DNA of 64,000 nucleotides from Chlorocebus sabaeus (GCF_047675955.1 NC_132923.1:94051137-94115136); one strand, 5' to 3'. Shown: positions 21,961 through 32,963, counted from the stretch's first letter. Notes: a model not told the origin generated them from the sequence alone. Numbers and translations are program-made.

Positions 21961-22309
21961 CTTGATGGGATTGGGGTCATGTGCAGCACTATCCTTCCCC
22001 ACCCGTCAGCTCCCTCCTCAGCACCTAGGGTTCTTTGTTCAACCTGTACATGCTCTTACTTACCCCTCCTTTTTTATCTGCATCTGTACCTGCCCTAGTC
22101 GTTCCCAAGGGCGATGGCCTCCATCTCTCTGTGCCGCTACTGCCCAGCACTGCCCAACATATGCTTAAGCACATGCCCATGGAAGTCAGTGTTGGTGGAA
22201 TGGTAAGCAATGAGTGAAAACATTTTGTTAACCAGAGAAGGCTGCGCGAATATGAGGGCTTGTGTTGTAATAATATTTTAAATCATAGTAGTTCAGGACT
22301 TGAACATAA
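21961..22309. other. unannotated single-copy DNA
   Basis: C/T-rich then AT-rich sequence with no identified repeat or exon. Confidence 0.35.
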
Positions 22310-22411
22310 TTTTACAGATTAACTGAGTCCTCCCATTTGACAGATGAGGAAACTGAGGCCCAGAATGTGAAACAGACTGCCAGAGGTCACTCACAGAGGT
22401 TGTCCAGCTTG
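22310..22411 (-). mobile_element. MIR SINE interrupted by the THE1 LTR
   Basis: 'catttgacagatgaggaaac' and 'tgaggcccagaatgtgaaac' mark a reverse MIR. The THE1-type LTR begins in or just beyond it. Confidence 0.7.
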
Positions 22412-22416
22412 GACCT

Positions 22417-23100
22417 TGATATGCTTTGGCTGTGTCCCCACCCAAATCTCATCTTGAATTGTAGTACTCGTAATCCCCACGTTTCATGGGAGGGACTAAG
22501 TAGAGATAATTGAATCATGGGGCTGGTTTCCCCCATCCTGTTCTCATGATAACGTGATAGTGAGTTAGTTCTCATGAGATATGATGGTTTCATAAGGGGC
22601 TTCCCCCTTTGCTGGGCACTCACATCTCTCACCTGATGCCACATAAGACACGACTGTTTCGCCTTCTACCATGATTGTAAGTTTCCTGAGGCCTCCCTAG
22701 CCATGCAGAACTGTGAGTCAATTAAACTTCTTTTCTTTTCCTTTTTTTTTTGAGACGGAGTCTTACTCTGTCGCCCAGGCTGGAGTGCAGTGACACGATC
22801 TCAGCTCATTGGAAACTAAGCCTCCCGGGTTCAAACGATTTTCCTGCCTCAGCCTCTTAAGTAGCTGGGATTATGGGTGAGTGCCACCACGCCCGTCTAA
22901 TTTTTGTATTTTTAGTAGAGACGAGGTTTCATCATGTTGCCCAGGCTGGTCTCAAACGCCTGACCTTGTGATCCGCCCACCTTGGCCTCCCAAAGTGCTG
23001 GGATTACAGGCTTCAGCTACTGCGCCCGGCCCCTTCTTTTCTTTGTAAATTACCCAGTCTTGAGTATGTCTTCACAGCAGCGTGAAAACAGACTAATACA
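22417..23100 (+). mobile_element. THE1/MST-type MaLR solo LTR, split by an Alu
   Basis: Begins TGATATGCTTTGGCTGTGTC and ends AACAGACTAATACA, the two ends of THE1 LTRs. The 5-bp target duplication GACCT is perfect (22412-22416, 23101-23105). Inside are 'tcatcttgaattgtag', 'ggagggactaagtagag' and 'aactgtgagtcaattaaac'. Without the Alu it is about 380 bp, the normal THE1 LTR length. No internal region is present. Confidence 0.93.
22739..23032 (-). mobile_element. Alu SINE in the THE1 LTR
   Basis: Target duplication CTTCTTTTCTTT at 22727-22738 and 23033-23044. It sits just after the LTR's 'attaaact' polyadenylation region. Confidence 0.93.
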
Positions 23101-23105
23101 GACCT

Positions 23106-23425
23106 CAACTGAAGTATCCTACCTCCCAGGAGAAAAGGGCCTCCCTATACCCACTCCTCTCTGCATGGCTTCAGCCAGTGCAGACAAGGGTAAGCCAGTA
23201 CTTCAGCCAGTGTAGACAAGGGTAAACCAGAACCCTGTCTCCCAGTGACTGCCTTCTCCAAGAGATCTGACAGCCATGAATGCATCCGGGGTTCTTGAGG
23301 GCCAAAGACAGGGTGCTGTTTTAAAGAAGCTGTGAACTCTCAGTGTGCACTTACAGTGGAAGGCAGAGGCAGTGATAGCAGCAGGGCAGAGCTGGAACCT
23401 TCACTGTGGGTTTCCCATTGTCATC
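23106..23425. other. unannotated DNA with a small local repeat
   Basis: The words 'cagccagtgcagacaagggtaa' (near 23172) and 'cagccagtgtagacaagggtaa' (near 23203) form a 31-bp imperfect tandem duplication. No gene is seen. Confidence 0.5.
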
Positions 23426-23429
23426 CCCA

Positions 23430-23640
23430 GAACAGTGGAATCAGTACGGATTTCAGAGCCAGACCAACCTGGCTTTGAATCCTGACTCTGACACCCATTA
23501 GCTGGGCAAGTTTCTTGGGCAAGTTATTTCATCTATGAGCCTCAGTTTCTTCACCCATAATTCCATAATATTGGAATATGAATCCCTATCTGATAATCCA
23601 GTTGGGACAACTCAGTAAGAACATAAGCAAAAGCACGTGA
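23430..23640 (+). mobile_element. MIR SINE
   Basis: A well-kept forward MIR: 'acggatttcagagccagacc', 'ctgggcaagtttcttgggca', 'tgagcctcagtttcttcacc'. Confidence 0.8.
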
Positions 23641-23789
23641 GTCCAGAGTAAGAAGACCATCTCTTCCCTTCCTACCTCCAGTTTCCCCTCTACTTCCAGG
23701 ATGGAATAAGGAAAGATTCCTGGCTGCTTCCCCTTCCCCCACAGTCTAGAAGCCATCGTAAAGAGGATAGTAATGTGGGGTGGTGAGGT

Positions 23790-24591
23790 CTGGGGGAGGC
23801 CAAAAGTGGTACCTCAAAAGATATCCATATCTTTATTTTGGGCATGGTGGTTGACACCTATAATCCCAGCACTTTGGGAGGCTGAGGCAAGAGGATTACT
23901 TGAGCCTAGGAGGTCAGGACCAGCCTGAACAACATAGTGGGCAACATAGTGAGATGCCATCTCTACAAAAAATTCACAAATTAGCTGGGTGTGCTGACGG
24001 TGCCTGTTGTCCTAGCTACTCAGTAAGCTGAGGCAGGAGGATCACGAGCCCAGAAGTTTGAGGCTACAGTAAGCTACAGTCGTGCCACTGGACTCCAGCC
24101 CGTGTGACAGAGTGAGGTCCTGTCTCAAAAATAAATAAAATTAAAAAAAAAAAGATACCCACACGAATCCCTGACACCTGTGAGCATTATCTCATATGGC
24201 AAAAGATGTGATTAAGTTAAGGTTCTTAAGAGGAGGTGCTTAACGTGAATTGTCCAAGTAGGCCCCTAAATGACATTACAGGTGTTCTTACGAGAGGGGA
24301 GAGAGACAGACAGACAGAGGAGAAGACATACCTACATAGAGGAGAAGGCCATGTGAAGACAGAGTCTGAGATGAGAGTGATAAAGCCACATGCCAAGGAA
24401 CACCTGCAGCCACCAGACGCTGGAACAGATAAGGAATGGATTCTCCCCAAGAGTCTGGGGAGGGAGTGGAGCCTTGCTGACACCCTGCTTTCAGACTTCC
24501 AGCTTCCTGAACTGTGAGAGAATACACGTCTGTTGTTTGAACTCACCCAATTTATCATAATTTATTACAGCAGCCACAGGAAAGTAATACA
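23790..24591 (+). mobile_element. MLT1-type MaLR LTR, split by an AluJ
   Basis: Words in MLT1 order: 'gatgtgattaagttaaggtt', 'caaccagtaggcccctaaat'-like 'aagtaggcccctaaatgaca', 'agcttcctgaactgtgagag' and an end at CAGGAAAGTAATACA. The AluJ at 23832-24149 interrupts the left part. Confidence 0.78.
23832..24149 (+). mobile_element. AluJ-type SINE in MLT1
   Basis: Target duplication AAAAGATATCCATATC at 23816-23831 and AAAAGATACCCACACG at 24150-24165. A small internal duplication 'aacatagtgggcaacatagtg' lies in the left monomer. Confidence 0.9.
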
Positions 24592-24889
24592 GGTCTATTG
24601 ATTCTGGCTCCATATCAGCCAGTCCCCTGCTTCTGCACCTCTCATCTTCTAGCCAAATCTGGACCTAGGCCTTCATGCATTCACTCACCAAACCCTGAAT
24701 GAAGCCTGATCTCGGTGGGGTGGGATTCCTGCTACCTGCCACTTAGTCTGGGTCATAGCTATCGTCTGTTCCTTGGCCCTGCCTACCTCCACTGGGCTGC
24801 AGCACCAGTTTTTCTGCCCCATTAGACCCCAGTGGAAGTGGGAGGGAGGCATGCCTACTGGGGCCAACTACTGGCTAGTGGGGAGAAAA

Positions 24890-25030
24890 CACTAATAGTA
24901 AAATCAGGAGGCCTATATTTAAATTTAGCCTCCACATTAACTTGGGCAAGTCACTTCACCTCTCTGGGTCACACTTTTCTCCCCTGCCACGTGCCCAGAT
25001 TGGACTGTGTGATTTTTCCATGTCCTTTCA
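24890..25030 (+). mobile_element. MIR SINE
   Basis: 'cttgggcaagtcacttcacc' with 'tctctgggtcacacttttct' marks a forward MIR core. Confidence 0.7.
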
Positions 25031-25378
25031 GTTCTGACTGTGAATGAGCAGAGGAAGGAGTGGGAAGCTTAGGAGGAAGGAGAAACATAATCAATGCTTA
25101 ACAGTAAAAACGTGCAGTCCCATAAAGGGAGTTTCAGTTTATCTTAGAGGCTGGATGAAGAGCAGTGTTAGGTAACAGTGAACCTCATGGCTTGGGAGGA
25201 TTGAGGGTTTAGGATTGGAGGTCTGCAAGAGAGGTGACCATCTGCAAGACAGGTGATCTTCTATATGGGAAGTGTCCATCATATGGCCTGCCCCATCACA
25301 CCCCTTTCTAGAAAAATGGTTCTGTCCAAAACCCCCATAGCCCAAGTGGGTACATTTGGACCATTAAACCTTGTTCTC

Positions 25379-25731
25379 TGCTATGGTCTGAATGTTTGTG
25401 TCCTCCCAAAATGCATATGTTGAAATCCTAACCCCCAGGTGATAATATTAACAGATGTCATGAGGGCAAAGCCTTCATGAATGGGATAAGTGCCTTTAAA
25501 AAAAAAAAAAAAAAAAGGTCCAGAGAGCTGTGTTGCCCCTTCTACCATATAAGAACAGTGAGAAGGTACCATCTATGAACCAACAAGAGGACCCTCACCA
25601 GATACCACATCTTCCAGTGCCTTGATCTTGGACTTCCCTGGCTTCGGAACTATGAGAAATATAAATCTGTGTTGTTTATAAGCCCCTTAGTCTATGGTAT
25701 TTTGTTATAGCAGCTTAAATAGACTAAGACA
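25379..25731 (+). mobile_element. MLT1-type MaLR solo LTR, complete
   Basis: Begins TGCTATGGTCTGAATGTTTG and ends AATAGACTAAGACA. The flanks TTCTC (25374-25378) and TCCTC (25732-25736) are a 5-bp target duplication with one change. Length is 353 bp. An 18-nt A run at about 25498-25516 replaced the usual TATAAAAG-region sequence. Confidence 0.85.
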
Positions 25732-25736
25732 TCCTC

Positions 25737-26178
25737 TGTGGATGGAGTCAATTGGAAGAAGAAGGAATCTGACTCAAGGGCTGCCTGACAATCAATGACA
25801 TGGAGGGAAAAGATGGGATGAGCCCAACTAGGTTTTCACCCTTGGGAACCTGAATTGGGAAAACATAGTAGGAAAATGGAGGCAAAGAAATCATAGTATG
25901 GAGGGGTCCAGAGATCTGAGCCTGTTCAAGCCAGTGACTGAGCAGAGAAATCGAAAGGATTGAGTTAGTGAGGTGAAGCAGGTGTGGATGGTAGTTGAGT
26001 TGTGTTAATGTTGAGCTGTGAAAGTAAAAGTTCATGCTCTCCTGCTACAGGTGGTCCTGAAGGTTCCTAGCATTGGAGGGGAAAGACCACAGACCTAGAA
26101 TTTTTAAGTACTCTGTTTCTAAAAATGCATTCTGGGAAAGGAGGAGGACAGTATTCACAGCCAGGGGTTGGGGACCAT
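25737..26178. other. unannotated single-copy DNA
   Basis: Purine-rich on the plus strand. No recognised repeat or exon. Confidence 0.4.
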
Positions 26179-26190
26179 CACACTAGATTC

Positions 26191-26240
26191 TTTTATTTTA
26201 TTTTATTTTATTTTATTTTATTTTATTTTATTTTATTTTA
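26191..26240. repeat. (TTTTA)10 pentanucleotide microsatellite
   Basis: Ten uninterrupted TTTTA units form the tail of the adjacent reverse-strand Alu, so the Alu-sense unit is TAAAA. Uninterrupted Alu-tail repeats of this type are usually length-variable. Confidence 0.95.
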
Positions 26241-26525
26241 TTTTTGAGACAGAGTCTCGCTTTGTCACCCAGGCTGGAGTGTGCAGGAGTGCAGTGGCGC
26301 AATCTCAGCTCACTGCAAGCTCTGCCTCCCAGGTTCATTCCATTCTCCTGCCTCAGCCCCTCCAAGCAACCGGGACTACAGGCGCCCGCCACCATGCCAG
26401 CCTAATTTTTTGTATTTTTAGTAGAGACAGGGTTTCACCGTGGTCTCAATCTCCCCACCTCGTGATCCGCCTGCCTCAGCCTCCCAAAGTGCTGGGATTA
26501 CAGGCGTGAGCCACTGTGCCCAGTC
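26193..26525 (-). mobile_element. Alu SINE with pentanucleotide tail
   Basis: Target duplication CACACTAGATTCTT at 26179-26192 and CACACTACGTTCTT at 26526-26539. It has a local duplication 'ggagtgtgcaggagtgcagtgg' at its right-monomer end and a deletion of 'atgttggccagg' in the left monomer. Confidence 0.93.
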
Positions 26526-26559
26526 CACACTACGTTCTTAACATGTTAAAATTATAGAC

Positions 26560-27075
26560 TTCTTAGCTACTAGAACTAATAATAAGTGAGAACTAAGTGA
26601 GTTTAGCAAAGTGGCAGAACACAAAGTCAATATTTTAAAATCAATTATATTTCTATATACAAGCAACCAACAATTGGAAACTGGAATTTTACAAACACTT
26701 TTTTAAATTACATAAAAACATCAAATACTTAGGCAGGGCGCAGTGGCTCACGCCTGTAATCCCAGCACTCTGGGAGGCCGAGGTGGGCAGATCACCTGAT
26801 GTCAGGAGTTCAAGGGCAGCCTGACCAACATGGAGAAACCCCGTCTCTACTAAAAATACAAAAGTTAGCCGGGCGTGGTGGCTCATGCCTGTAATCCCAA
26901 CTACTCAGGAGGCTGATGCAGGAGAATCGCTTGAGCCCGGGAGGCGGAGGTGGTGGTGAGCTGAGATGGCACCATTGCACTCCAGCCTGGGAAACAAGAG
27001 CGAAAATCCGTCTCAAACAAAACAAAACAAAACAAAACAGCCACATCAAATACTTAGTGATACACTTAATAAAAT
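26560..27075 (+). mobile_element. L1 ORF2 fragment split by an Alu
   Basis: 'ctactagaactaataataag', 'gtttagcaaagtggcagaac', 'cacaaagtcaatattttaaa' and 'atttctatatacaagcaacc' follow the L1 reverse-transcriptase coding sequence (forward). The frame is broken. Confidence 0.8.
26732..27042 (+). mobile_element. AluS-like SINE in L1
   Basis: Target duplication ACATCAAATACTTA at 26718-26731 and 27043-27056, perfect. The tail is (AAAAC)n. Confidence 0.95.
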
Positions 27076-27085
27076 ATGTGCAAGA

Positions 27086-27470
27086 TGTATGTGTTAGTTA
27101 TCTATTGCTATGTAACAAATTATCCTAAACTTAGTGGTTTAAAATGAGCACTGACTATCTTAGTTTCCACAGGAAGTCAGGAGCAGCTCAGCTGGGTCGT
27201 TCTGGTTCTGGGTCTCTCATGAGGTTGGAATCCAGGTGGGGTTGACCACCAGCACTGCAGTCACCCGGGGGCTGGACATGGTTGTTAACAGAGGCCTCAG
27301 TTAGTTCCTCATCACATGGAACTCTCCATAGTGCTGCTCACAAACTTGCAGTTGGTTTCTCCTAGCTGTGATGGTGCTACACACTCTACAGTACACAGAC
27401 TAGCCTCTTACAACAAAGAATTATCTGGGCCAACATCCCAATAGTGCTGAGGCCAAGAAACCCGGGGCTA
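27086..27470 (-). mobile_element. MLT1-like MaLR LTR, old
   Basis: 'gtgttagttatctattgcta', 'taacaaattatcctaaactt', 'agtggtttaaaatgagca' and 'gtctctcatgaggttggaat' are the reverse complement of an old MLT1 LTR 3' part. Confidence 0.65.
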
Positions 27471-27529
27471 AGCAAAGACTTAGAGAGATCACAAAATACA
27501 GAAATCATTCAAAAAAAAAAAAATTCCAC

Positions 27530-27632
27530 AAAGTCAATATTCTGTGTTAAGATTGTGTTTATTTAGGTTAAGATTTCATTTTGACTTTATCAAAATGAAA
27601 AATTTTTGCTCTTTGAAAGACACCAGTCTTAG
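27530..27632 (+). mobile_element. short L1 ORF2 remnant
   Basis: 'aaaaatttttgctctttgaa' and 'agacaccagtctta' resemble L1 ORF2 endings in forward direction. Confidence 0.45.
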
Positions 27633-27926
27633 GCCAGGCACGGTGGCTTATGCCTGTAATCCCAGCACTTTGGGAGGCCAAGGTGGGTGGATCATTTGAG
27701 GTCAGGAGTTCGAGACCAACCTGGCCAACATGGTGAAACCCCATCTCTACTAAAAATATAAAAAGTAGCCAGGCGTGATGGCGGGCACCTGTAGCCCCAG
27801 CTACTTGGGGGTTGAGGCAGGATAATTGCTTGAACCCGGGAGGCAGAGGTTGCAGTGAGCCAAGATCACGCCACTGCACTCCAGCCTGGACAACAGAGTA
27901 AGACTCTTGTCTCAAAAAAAAAATTG
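27633..27926 (+). mobile_element. AluS-like SINE
   Basis: Forward Alu with typical 'ggccaggcacggtggcttat' start and a 9-nt A tail. No clear target duplication was found. Confidence 0.9.
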
Positions 27927-28379
27927 TCTAGGGGAGAATCCTATTAAAGATGTATATAGGTGGCCATGGAGTTTGTCCAGGGAATGAATCATTTAAGGAC
28001 ATCTTTATTAGTTGGGATTTTTGACATTAAGAATCTTTGAAGACACAGGTAGTACAGGTAATAGGGAGGGAATGAATTCCTCATAAATTAGGACCCTCAT
28101 GAGGCCCATTGCTAGTAAAATCTTTGTAATACTCCTGGGATTTCACTTAGTGATCCATGCATATTCTTACACCAATGCCCCTTTGACTGAGTCAGTGTGA
28201 GTGGTCCAGTCCTTTGTTTCTTGCCACTAAAAGCTCTTCACTAGAAAAGGGTCAGAGTTCCAGTTTATGAGTAAGGGTTAGGTTAAGATTAGATTTAGAA
28301 TTATGCTCATGCAAAATCTAGCTCAAATGGTTCCTAGAACTTGTCTACATAGTAAGTGATCAGTATATATTGGTCAAAG
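27927..28379. other. unannotated single-copy DNA
   Basis: AT-rich sequence. I recognise no repeat or exon. Confidence 0.35.
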
Positions 28380-28600
28380 AACTGAATGAATGGAAACTGG
28401 TTTAAGCAAATGGAATCTGTTGGCTGGCTTCAAGTGGCTCAAACAACATAATCAAGAATGGAGAAGGGGTCTCTCTCTTTCAACCTGCTCTGATCTCTGC
28501 AGTGTCATGCTCAGATGACCCACTATCCATGATTGTGCTAAAGGATTCCTTGTCCCTCTCTACACTGTCTCAGAAAAGGAGGTCTGCCTGGTAGCACCCA
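28380..28600 (-). mobile_element. old interspersed repeat, family not assigned
   Basis: 'aaactggtttaagcaaatgg', 'ggctggcttcaagtggctca' and 'tctctttcaacctgctctga' match the reverse strand of the family suspected at 5070-5343. Confidence 0.4.
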
Positions 28601-28642
28601 CAGGTGTGGGGGGAAGCCACTTCTCTTTCTCAAGAATGCCAA

Positions 28643-28956
28643 GGGCTGGGTGCGGTGGCTCACGCCTGTAATCCCAGCACTTTGGGAGGCTGAGGCGGGT
28701 GGATCATGAGGTCAGGAGTTCAAGACCAGACCGGTCAACATGGCAAAACCCCATCTTTACTAAAAATACAAAAAAAATTAGCCAGGGGTGGTGGTTCATG
28801 CCTGTAGTCTCAGCTACTTGGGAGGCTGAGGCAGGAGAATCGCTTGAACCGGGAGGCAGAGGTTGCAGGAAGCTGAGACGGCACCATCGCACTCCAGCCT
28901 GGGCGACAGAGCAAGACTCTATCTCAAAAAAAAAAAAAAAAGAAAAAGAAAAAAAA
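28643..28956 (+). mobile_element. AluS-like SINE
   Basis: Forward Alu with 'ggtggatcatgaggtcagga' and an A-rich tail with G interruptions. The short words 'aatgccaag' and 'aaagccaaa' flank it. Confidence 0.92.
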
Positions 28957-29365
28957 AAGCCAAAAGAGTCTCTTGCTTTCCTTGGCTCTGATTTGGTTCA
29001 GAACCAGCCCCGAACAAATGGCTGCAGACAGCGAGTGGGACATGTGGATTGGCTAAGACCCATCAAAACCTATTCCTGGTGCCGGGGCATGAGCTACTTC
29101 CTTCAGGCATGGGTAGAACAGATGCTTAGTGGCCAAACTTACAAATGTTACAGGAATTTCAAGGTCTGGATTAGAGTGCCAGGAAGGTTCCAATCTAGAC
29201 TAAGCAATAAAAAGGTTCAGTTGTGTTTTTCCAGATGAGAGAAAAATGCATAAACACTTTGAGCCCCGCATTCCACTCCCAGGGCTTTTCTTAAAAACAA
29301 CAACAAAAAAATCACCTTCCCTAAAAGCTGTTGTTCATGGTGTTCTTCATGTAGAAGAGTACAAG
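28957..29365. other. unannotated single-copy DNA
   Basis: An open frame beginning in the Alu runs through to 29238 but uses Alu sequence for its first half. It is not supported as a gene. Confidence 0.4.
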
Positions 29366-29376
29366 ACCACATAGAA

Positions 29377-29691
29377 GGCCAGGCGCAGTGGCTTATGCCT
29401 GTAATCCCAGCACTTTGGGAGGTTGAGGCTGGTGGATCACGAGGTCAGGAATTCGAGACCAGCCTGACCAACATGGTGAATGAAACTCTGTCTCTACTGA
29501 AAATACAAAAATCAGACAGGCATGGTGGGGCGCGCTTGTCATCCCAGCTGCTCAGGAGGCTGAGGCAGGAGAATCGCTTGAACCGGGGAGGCAGAGGTTG
29601 CAGTGAGCTGAGATTGCACCACTGCACTCCACCTGGGTAACAAGAGTGAAACACCATCTCAAAAAACGACGACAGCAACAACAACAACAAA
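29377..29691 (+). mobile_element. AluS-like SINE
   Basis: Probable target duplication ACCACATAGAA (29366-29376) and ACACATGGAA (29693-29702). The tail is (CAA)n: 'cagcaacaacaacaacaa'. Confidence 0.9.
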
Positions 29692-29781
29692 AACACATGG
29701 AAAGAGAGAAGGTTGGGGTAGGAAGTGTGGGGCAAACAAAATGCTATGTACATTATTGAATGATAGTGATAAAAAAATACT

Positions 29782-30074
29782 GGCTAGGCTGGATAGCTCA
29801 TGCCTGTAATCCAGCACTTTGGGAGACTGAGGCAGGAGGATCGCTTAAGCCCAGGAGTTCAAGACTAGCCTGGGCAACACAGTGAGACCCGGTCACTCCA
29901 AAAAAAAAAATTAAGAATTAGCTGAGTATGATAACATGCACTTGTAGTCCCAGCTACTACTTGGGAGGCTGAGCTTGGAGGATCACTTGAGCCAGGAGAT
30001 CAAGGCTGCTGGGCTATGATTGTGCCAGTGTACTCCAGACTGGGCAGCAGAGTGAGGCCCTGTCTCAAAAAAAA
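29782..30074 (+). mobile_element. AluJ-type SINE
   Basis: 'ggcaacacagtgagacccgg', 'gatcgcttaagcccagga' and 'gctgggctatgattgtgcc' are AluJ features. The words AAAAAATACTG and AAGAATACTG flank it. Confidence 0.9.
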
Positions 30075-30106
30075 AAGAATACTGCCTGTAAAAGTCACTA
30101 GACATA

Positions 30107-30395
30107 GGTCGAGTGCAGTGGCTTACGCCTGTAATCCCAGCACTTTGGGAGGCCAAAGTGGGCAGATCACGAGGTCAGGAGTTTGAGACCAGCCTGACCA
30201 ACATGGTGAAACCCTGTCTCTACTAAAAAATACAAAAATTTGTTGGGTGTGGTGGCGCGTGCCTGTAATCCCAGTTACTCAGGAGGCTGAGGCAGGAGAA
30301 TCACTTGAACCCGGAAGGCAGAGGATGCAGTGAGCCGAGATTGTGCCACTACACTCCAGCCTGGGCAACAGAGTGAGAGTCCGTCTAAAAAAAAA
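30107..30395 (+). mobile_element. AluS-like SINE
   Basis: Target duplication TCACTAGACATA at 30095-30106 and TGACTAGACATA at 30396-30407. Confidence 0.93.
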
Positions 30396-30529
30396 TGACT
30401 AGACATATATGGATTCAATGATATGTAGGGGCTGGCTGAAAGCAATTGAAACATGTTTTCTTTTGCTTTCCATAATGATTACAATGCTTGTATAATCATA
30501 AAAACAAATAGAACACAGCTTGGATTAGG

Positions 30530-30740
30530 TTAGGGGTAAAGCTGGGGCTGGAATTCAGTCAGGTGACATTTCCTTGGAGAATTGATTTAACCTTTCTGAA
30601 CTTTCCTTTCTGCCTATGTAAACAGAGGTATTAATAATAATAGTGCCACCTCCTAAGGCTATTGTGAGGGTTAAAGGAAAAATTCTCCATAGAATGCTCA
30701 GCACACAGTACCTCATGCATAGTAATCATTCGGTGTGGCC
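30530..30740 (+). mobile_element. MIR SINE
   Basis: 'gatttaacctttctgaactt', 'gaggtattaataataatagt', 'ctattgtgagggttaaagg' and 'atgctcagcacacagtacct' run in MIR order. Confidence 0.75.
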
Positions 30741-30779
30741 TTGGGATTGTCACTGGCTGTGAGTGCACAGAACTGGCGT

Positions 30780-31190
30780 CAGATTTTTATAACAGCTTTA
30801 TTGAGATATAATTGTCATACAATAAGCAGCACATATTTAAATTATACGATTTGATATGTTTTGACGCATGTATACATCCCTGAAACCTTTGCCCCAGACT
30901 AGATCATGAACATATCCATCACCTCCAAAAGTTTCCTTATCTGTATCTGTAGTTCATTTCTTTTTATGCTGAGTAATAGTTCATTGTATGAACATATCAC
31001 AACTTATTTTGCCATTCACCTGCTAATGAACGTTTGGATTGTTTCTAATTTTGGCTAATTACATATAGAGTTGCATTCATTTACGAGTTTGTGGGTAGAC
31101 ACAGGCTTTCAGGTGTCTTGGGTAAATACTTACTAGTGGGATGTCTAGGCTGTAATGTGAGTGTAGATCTTTACAAGAAACTACCTGGCA
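30780..31190 (+). mobile_element. L1M 3'-end fragment
   Basis: 'tttattgagatataattgtc', 'caataagcagcacatattta' and 'atgaacatatccatcacctc' are the conserved L1M 3' module. It stops exactly where the duplicated block A begins. Confidence 0.75.
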
Positions 31191-31420
31191 CCAGATGTGG
31201 CCATCAGAGTGCGGGACTCCCCTGGAGAGGAATGAGAGGGTGGAGGTCAGAGTCAGGGGTCTCCTACACCCTCTGCTTACCTTCTCAGGCTCAATGGTCA
31301 ACTCCTGGAGGTCTATGGCTGGCATCTCAATAGGGCCTATTCCTTCTTAGAGATGCCCTCCTCCCCATGGCAGGAGTTCCCATATCCCTGTGGGCATCAA
31401 AATTTCCTGGAGAGCCTTTT

Positions 31421-31750
31421 ATTTATTTATTTATTTATTTATTTAGTTTGAGATGGAGTCTCTGTCTCGCTCTGTTGCCCAGGCTGGAGTACAGTGGCAC
31501 AATCTTGGTTCACTGCAACTTCCACCTCCCAGGTTCAAGCCATTCTCATGCCTCAGCCTCCCTAGTAGCTGGGACTACAGGTGCATGCCACCACGCCTGG
31601 CTTTTTTTTTTGTATTATTAGTAGAGACGAGATTTCACCATGTCAGCCAGGCTGGTCTCAAACTCCTGATCCCAGGTGATCCGCCTGCCTCAGCCTCCCA
31701 AAGTACTGGGATTACAGGGGATTACAGGTGTGAACCACCACATCTGGCCC
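31421..31750 (-). mobile_element. AluS-like SINE with (TTTA)n tail
   Basis: The tail at 31421-31446 is (TTTA)n. Two small internal duplications are present: 'gtctctgtctcgctctg' near 31457 and 'ggattacaggggattacagg' near 31710. It is inside the MER5A-like part of block A. Confidence 0.9.
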
Positions 31751-31802
31751 CGGGAGCTTTAAACACTGTAGATTCCTTAGGCATGAGCTGACAGGAGTGA
31801 AA

Positions 31803-31833
31803 TTAAATAAATAAATAAGTAAATAAATAAACA
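31803..31833. repeat. (TAAA)n microsatellite
   Basis: Seven AAATA/TAAG units directly before the next Alu. Confidence 0.8.
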
Positions 31834-31837
31834 TTGT

Positions 31838-32130
31838 AGGCCGGGTATGGTGGCTCCCACATGTAATCCCAGCACTTTGGGAGGTTGAGGCCGGAGTGTT
31901 GCTTGATCCCACGAGTTCGAGACCAGCCTGGGGCAAAACCCTGTCTCTACTAAACATACAAAAATTAGTTGGGCATGGTAGCTCATGCCTGTAATCCCAG
32001 CTACTCGGGAGGCTAAGGAGAATTGCTTGAACCCTGGAAGCAGTGGTTGCAGTGAGCTGACATTGTGCCACTGCACTCCAGCCTGGGCGACAGAGCAAGA
32101 CTCCGTCTCAAAATAAATAAAAAAATAAAA
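31838..32130 (+). mobile_element. Alu SINE
   Basis: Forward Alu with 'ggccgggtatggtggctccc', a deletion around 'ctaaggagaattgc', and an (AAATA)n tail. Confidence 0.9.
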
Positions 32131-32315
32131 ACACAAAAAATTAGCCTGGTGTGGTGGCATGCACCTGTGACCCCAGCTGCTCAGGAGGCTGAGGTGAGAG
32201 GATCACTTGAGCTTGGGAAGTTGAGGCTCAGTGAGCCGAGATTGTGCCACTGCACTCCAGCCTGAGTGACAAGAATGAGACCCTGTCTCCTAAAAAAAAC
32301 CACATAAATAAAAAT
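32131..32315 (+). mobile_element. Alu right-monomer piece
   Basis: Begins 'attagcctggtgtggtggca' at the internal Alu linker and ends 'gagaccctgtctcctaaaaa'. The preceding full Alu may have inserted at the middle A-stretch of an older Alu that later lost its left arm. Confidence 0.85.
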
Positions 32316-32429
32316 AAATGCTGCAGATTTCTGGGCCCCATCTGAGACCTGCTGACTTAGAATGTTGCTGGGTAGAACTGCAGAATTTGTTCTTTTAAGT
32401 GCCCTTTTTGATTCTGCCATATTAACAGG

Positions 32430-32900
32430 AAGGAACTCCTCACCTGCCAGGTCAAGTTTAAAACCTCAAGCAAGGCATTTCCGGCCTTTTGCCATCCGGC
32501 CCCCATGTCCTGTGCAGGCTGACAGGTTGCCCTCACCCAGACACGCAGTCTCATGAAACTACTCTATGTTCCCAACATTTTCAGGCTCTCTCACATCCGA
32601 GTCTTCACACTAGTTCGTCTTTCTATATCCCCCTTGTCTACCTGGGAAACTTCCACACTGACCTCTGAGGCCAGCTAAAACACTATTTCCTCTGGGAAGC
32701 CTTCCACATTCTTCTTCCAACCAGCCAGTCAGAAGTAGTTTCTCTTTCCTATGAGTCTCCCAGCACCTCCCACCATTCTATATCCCAGCACGCATCACTC
32801 TGTCCCATAATTATTTAGTGATGCCAGTGTCAAACAGTTTGTATAGCTTGCCTTGTTTCAGGTCCCCAGGTACCTCTGAGGTAGATGATGATGATGTTAT
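32430..32900 (+). mobile_element. L2 LINE 3' end in block A
   Basis: 'ggtcaagtttaaaacctcaa', 'ggcatttccggccttttgcc' and 'ctgggaagccttccacattc' follow the L2 3' end. The last part is shared with copy B at 52931. Confidence 0.7.
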
Positions 32901-32963
32901 GATCATGACGATAACAGCAAAGGCTGAGCATGTGAAAAGTCTGCTCAAAGAATTCTACATATG

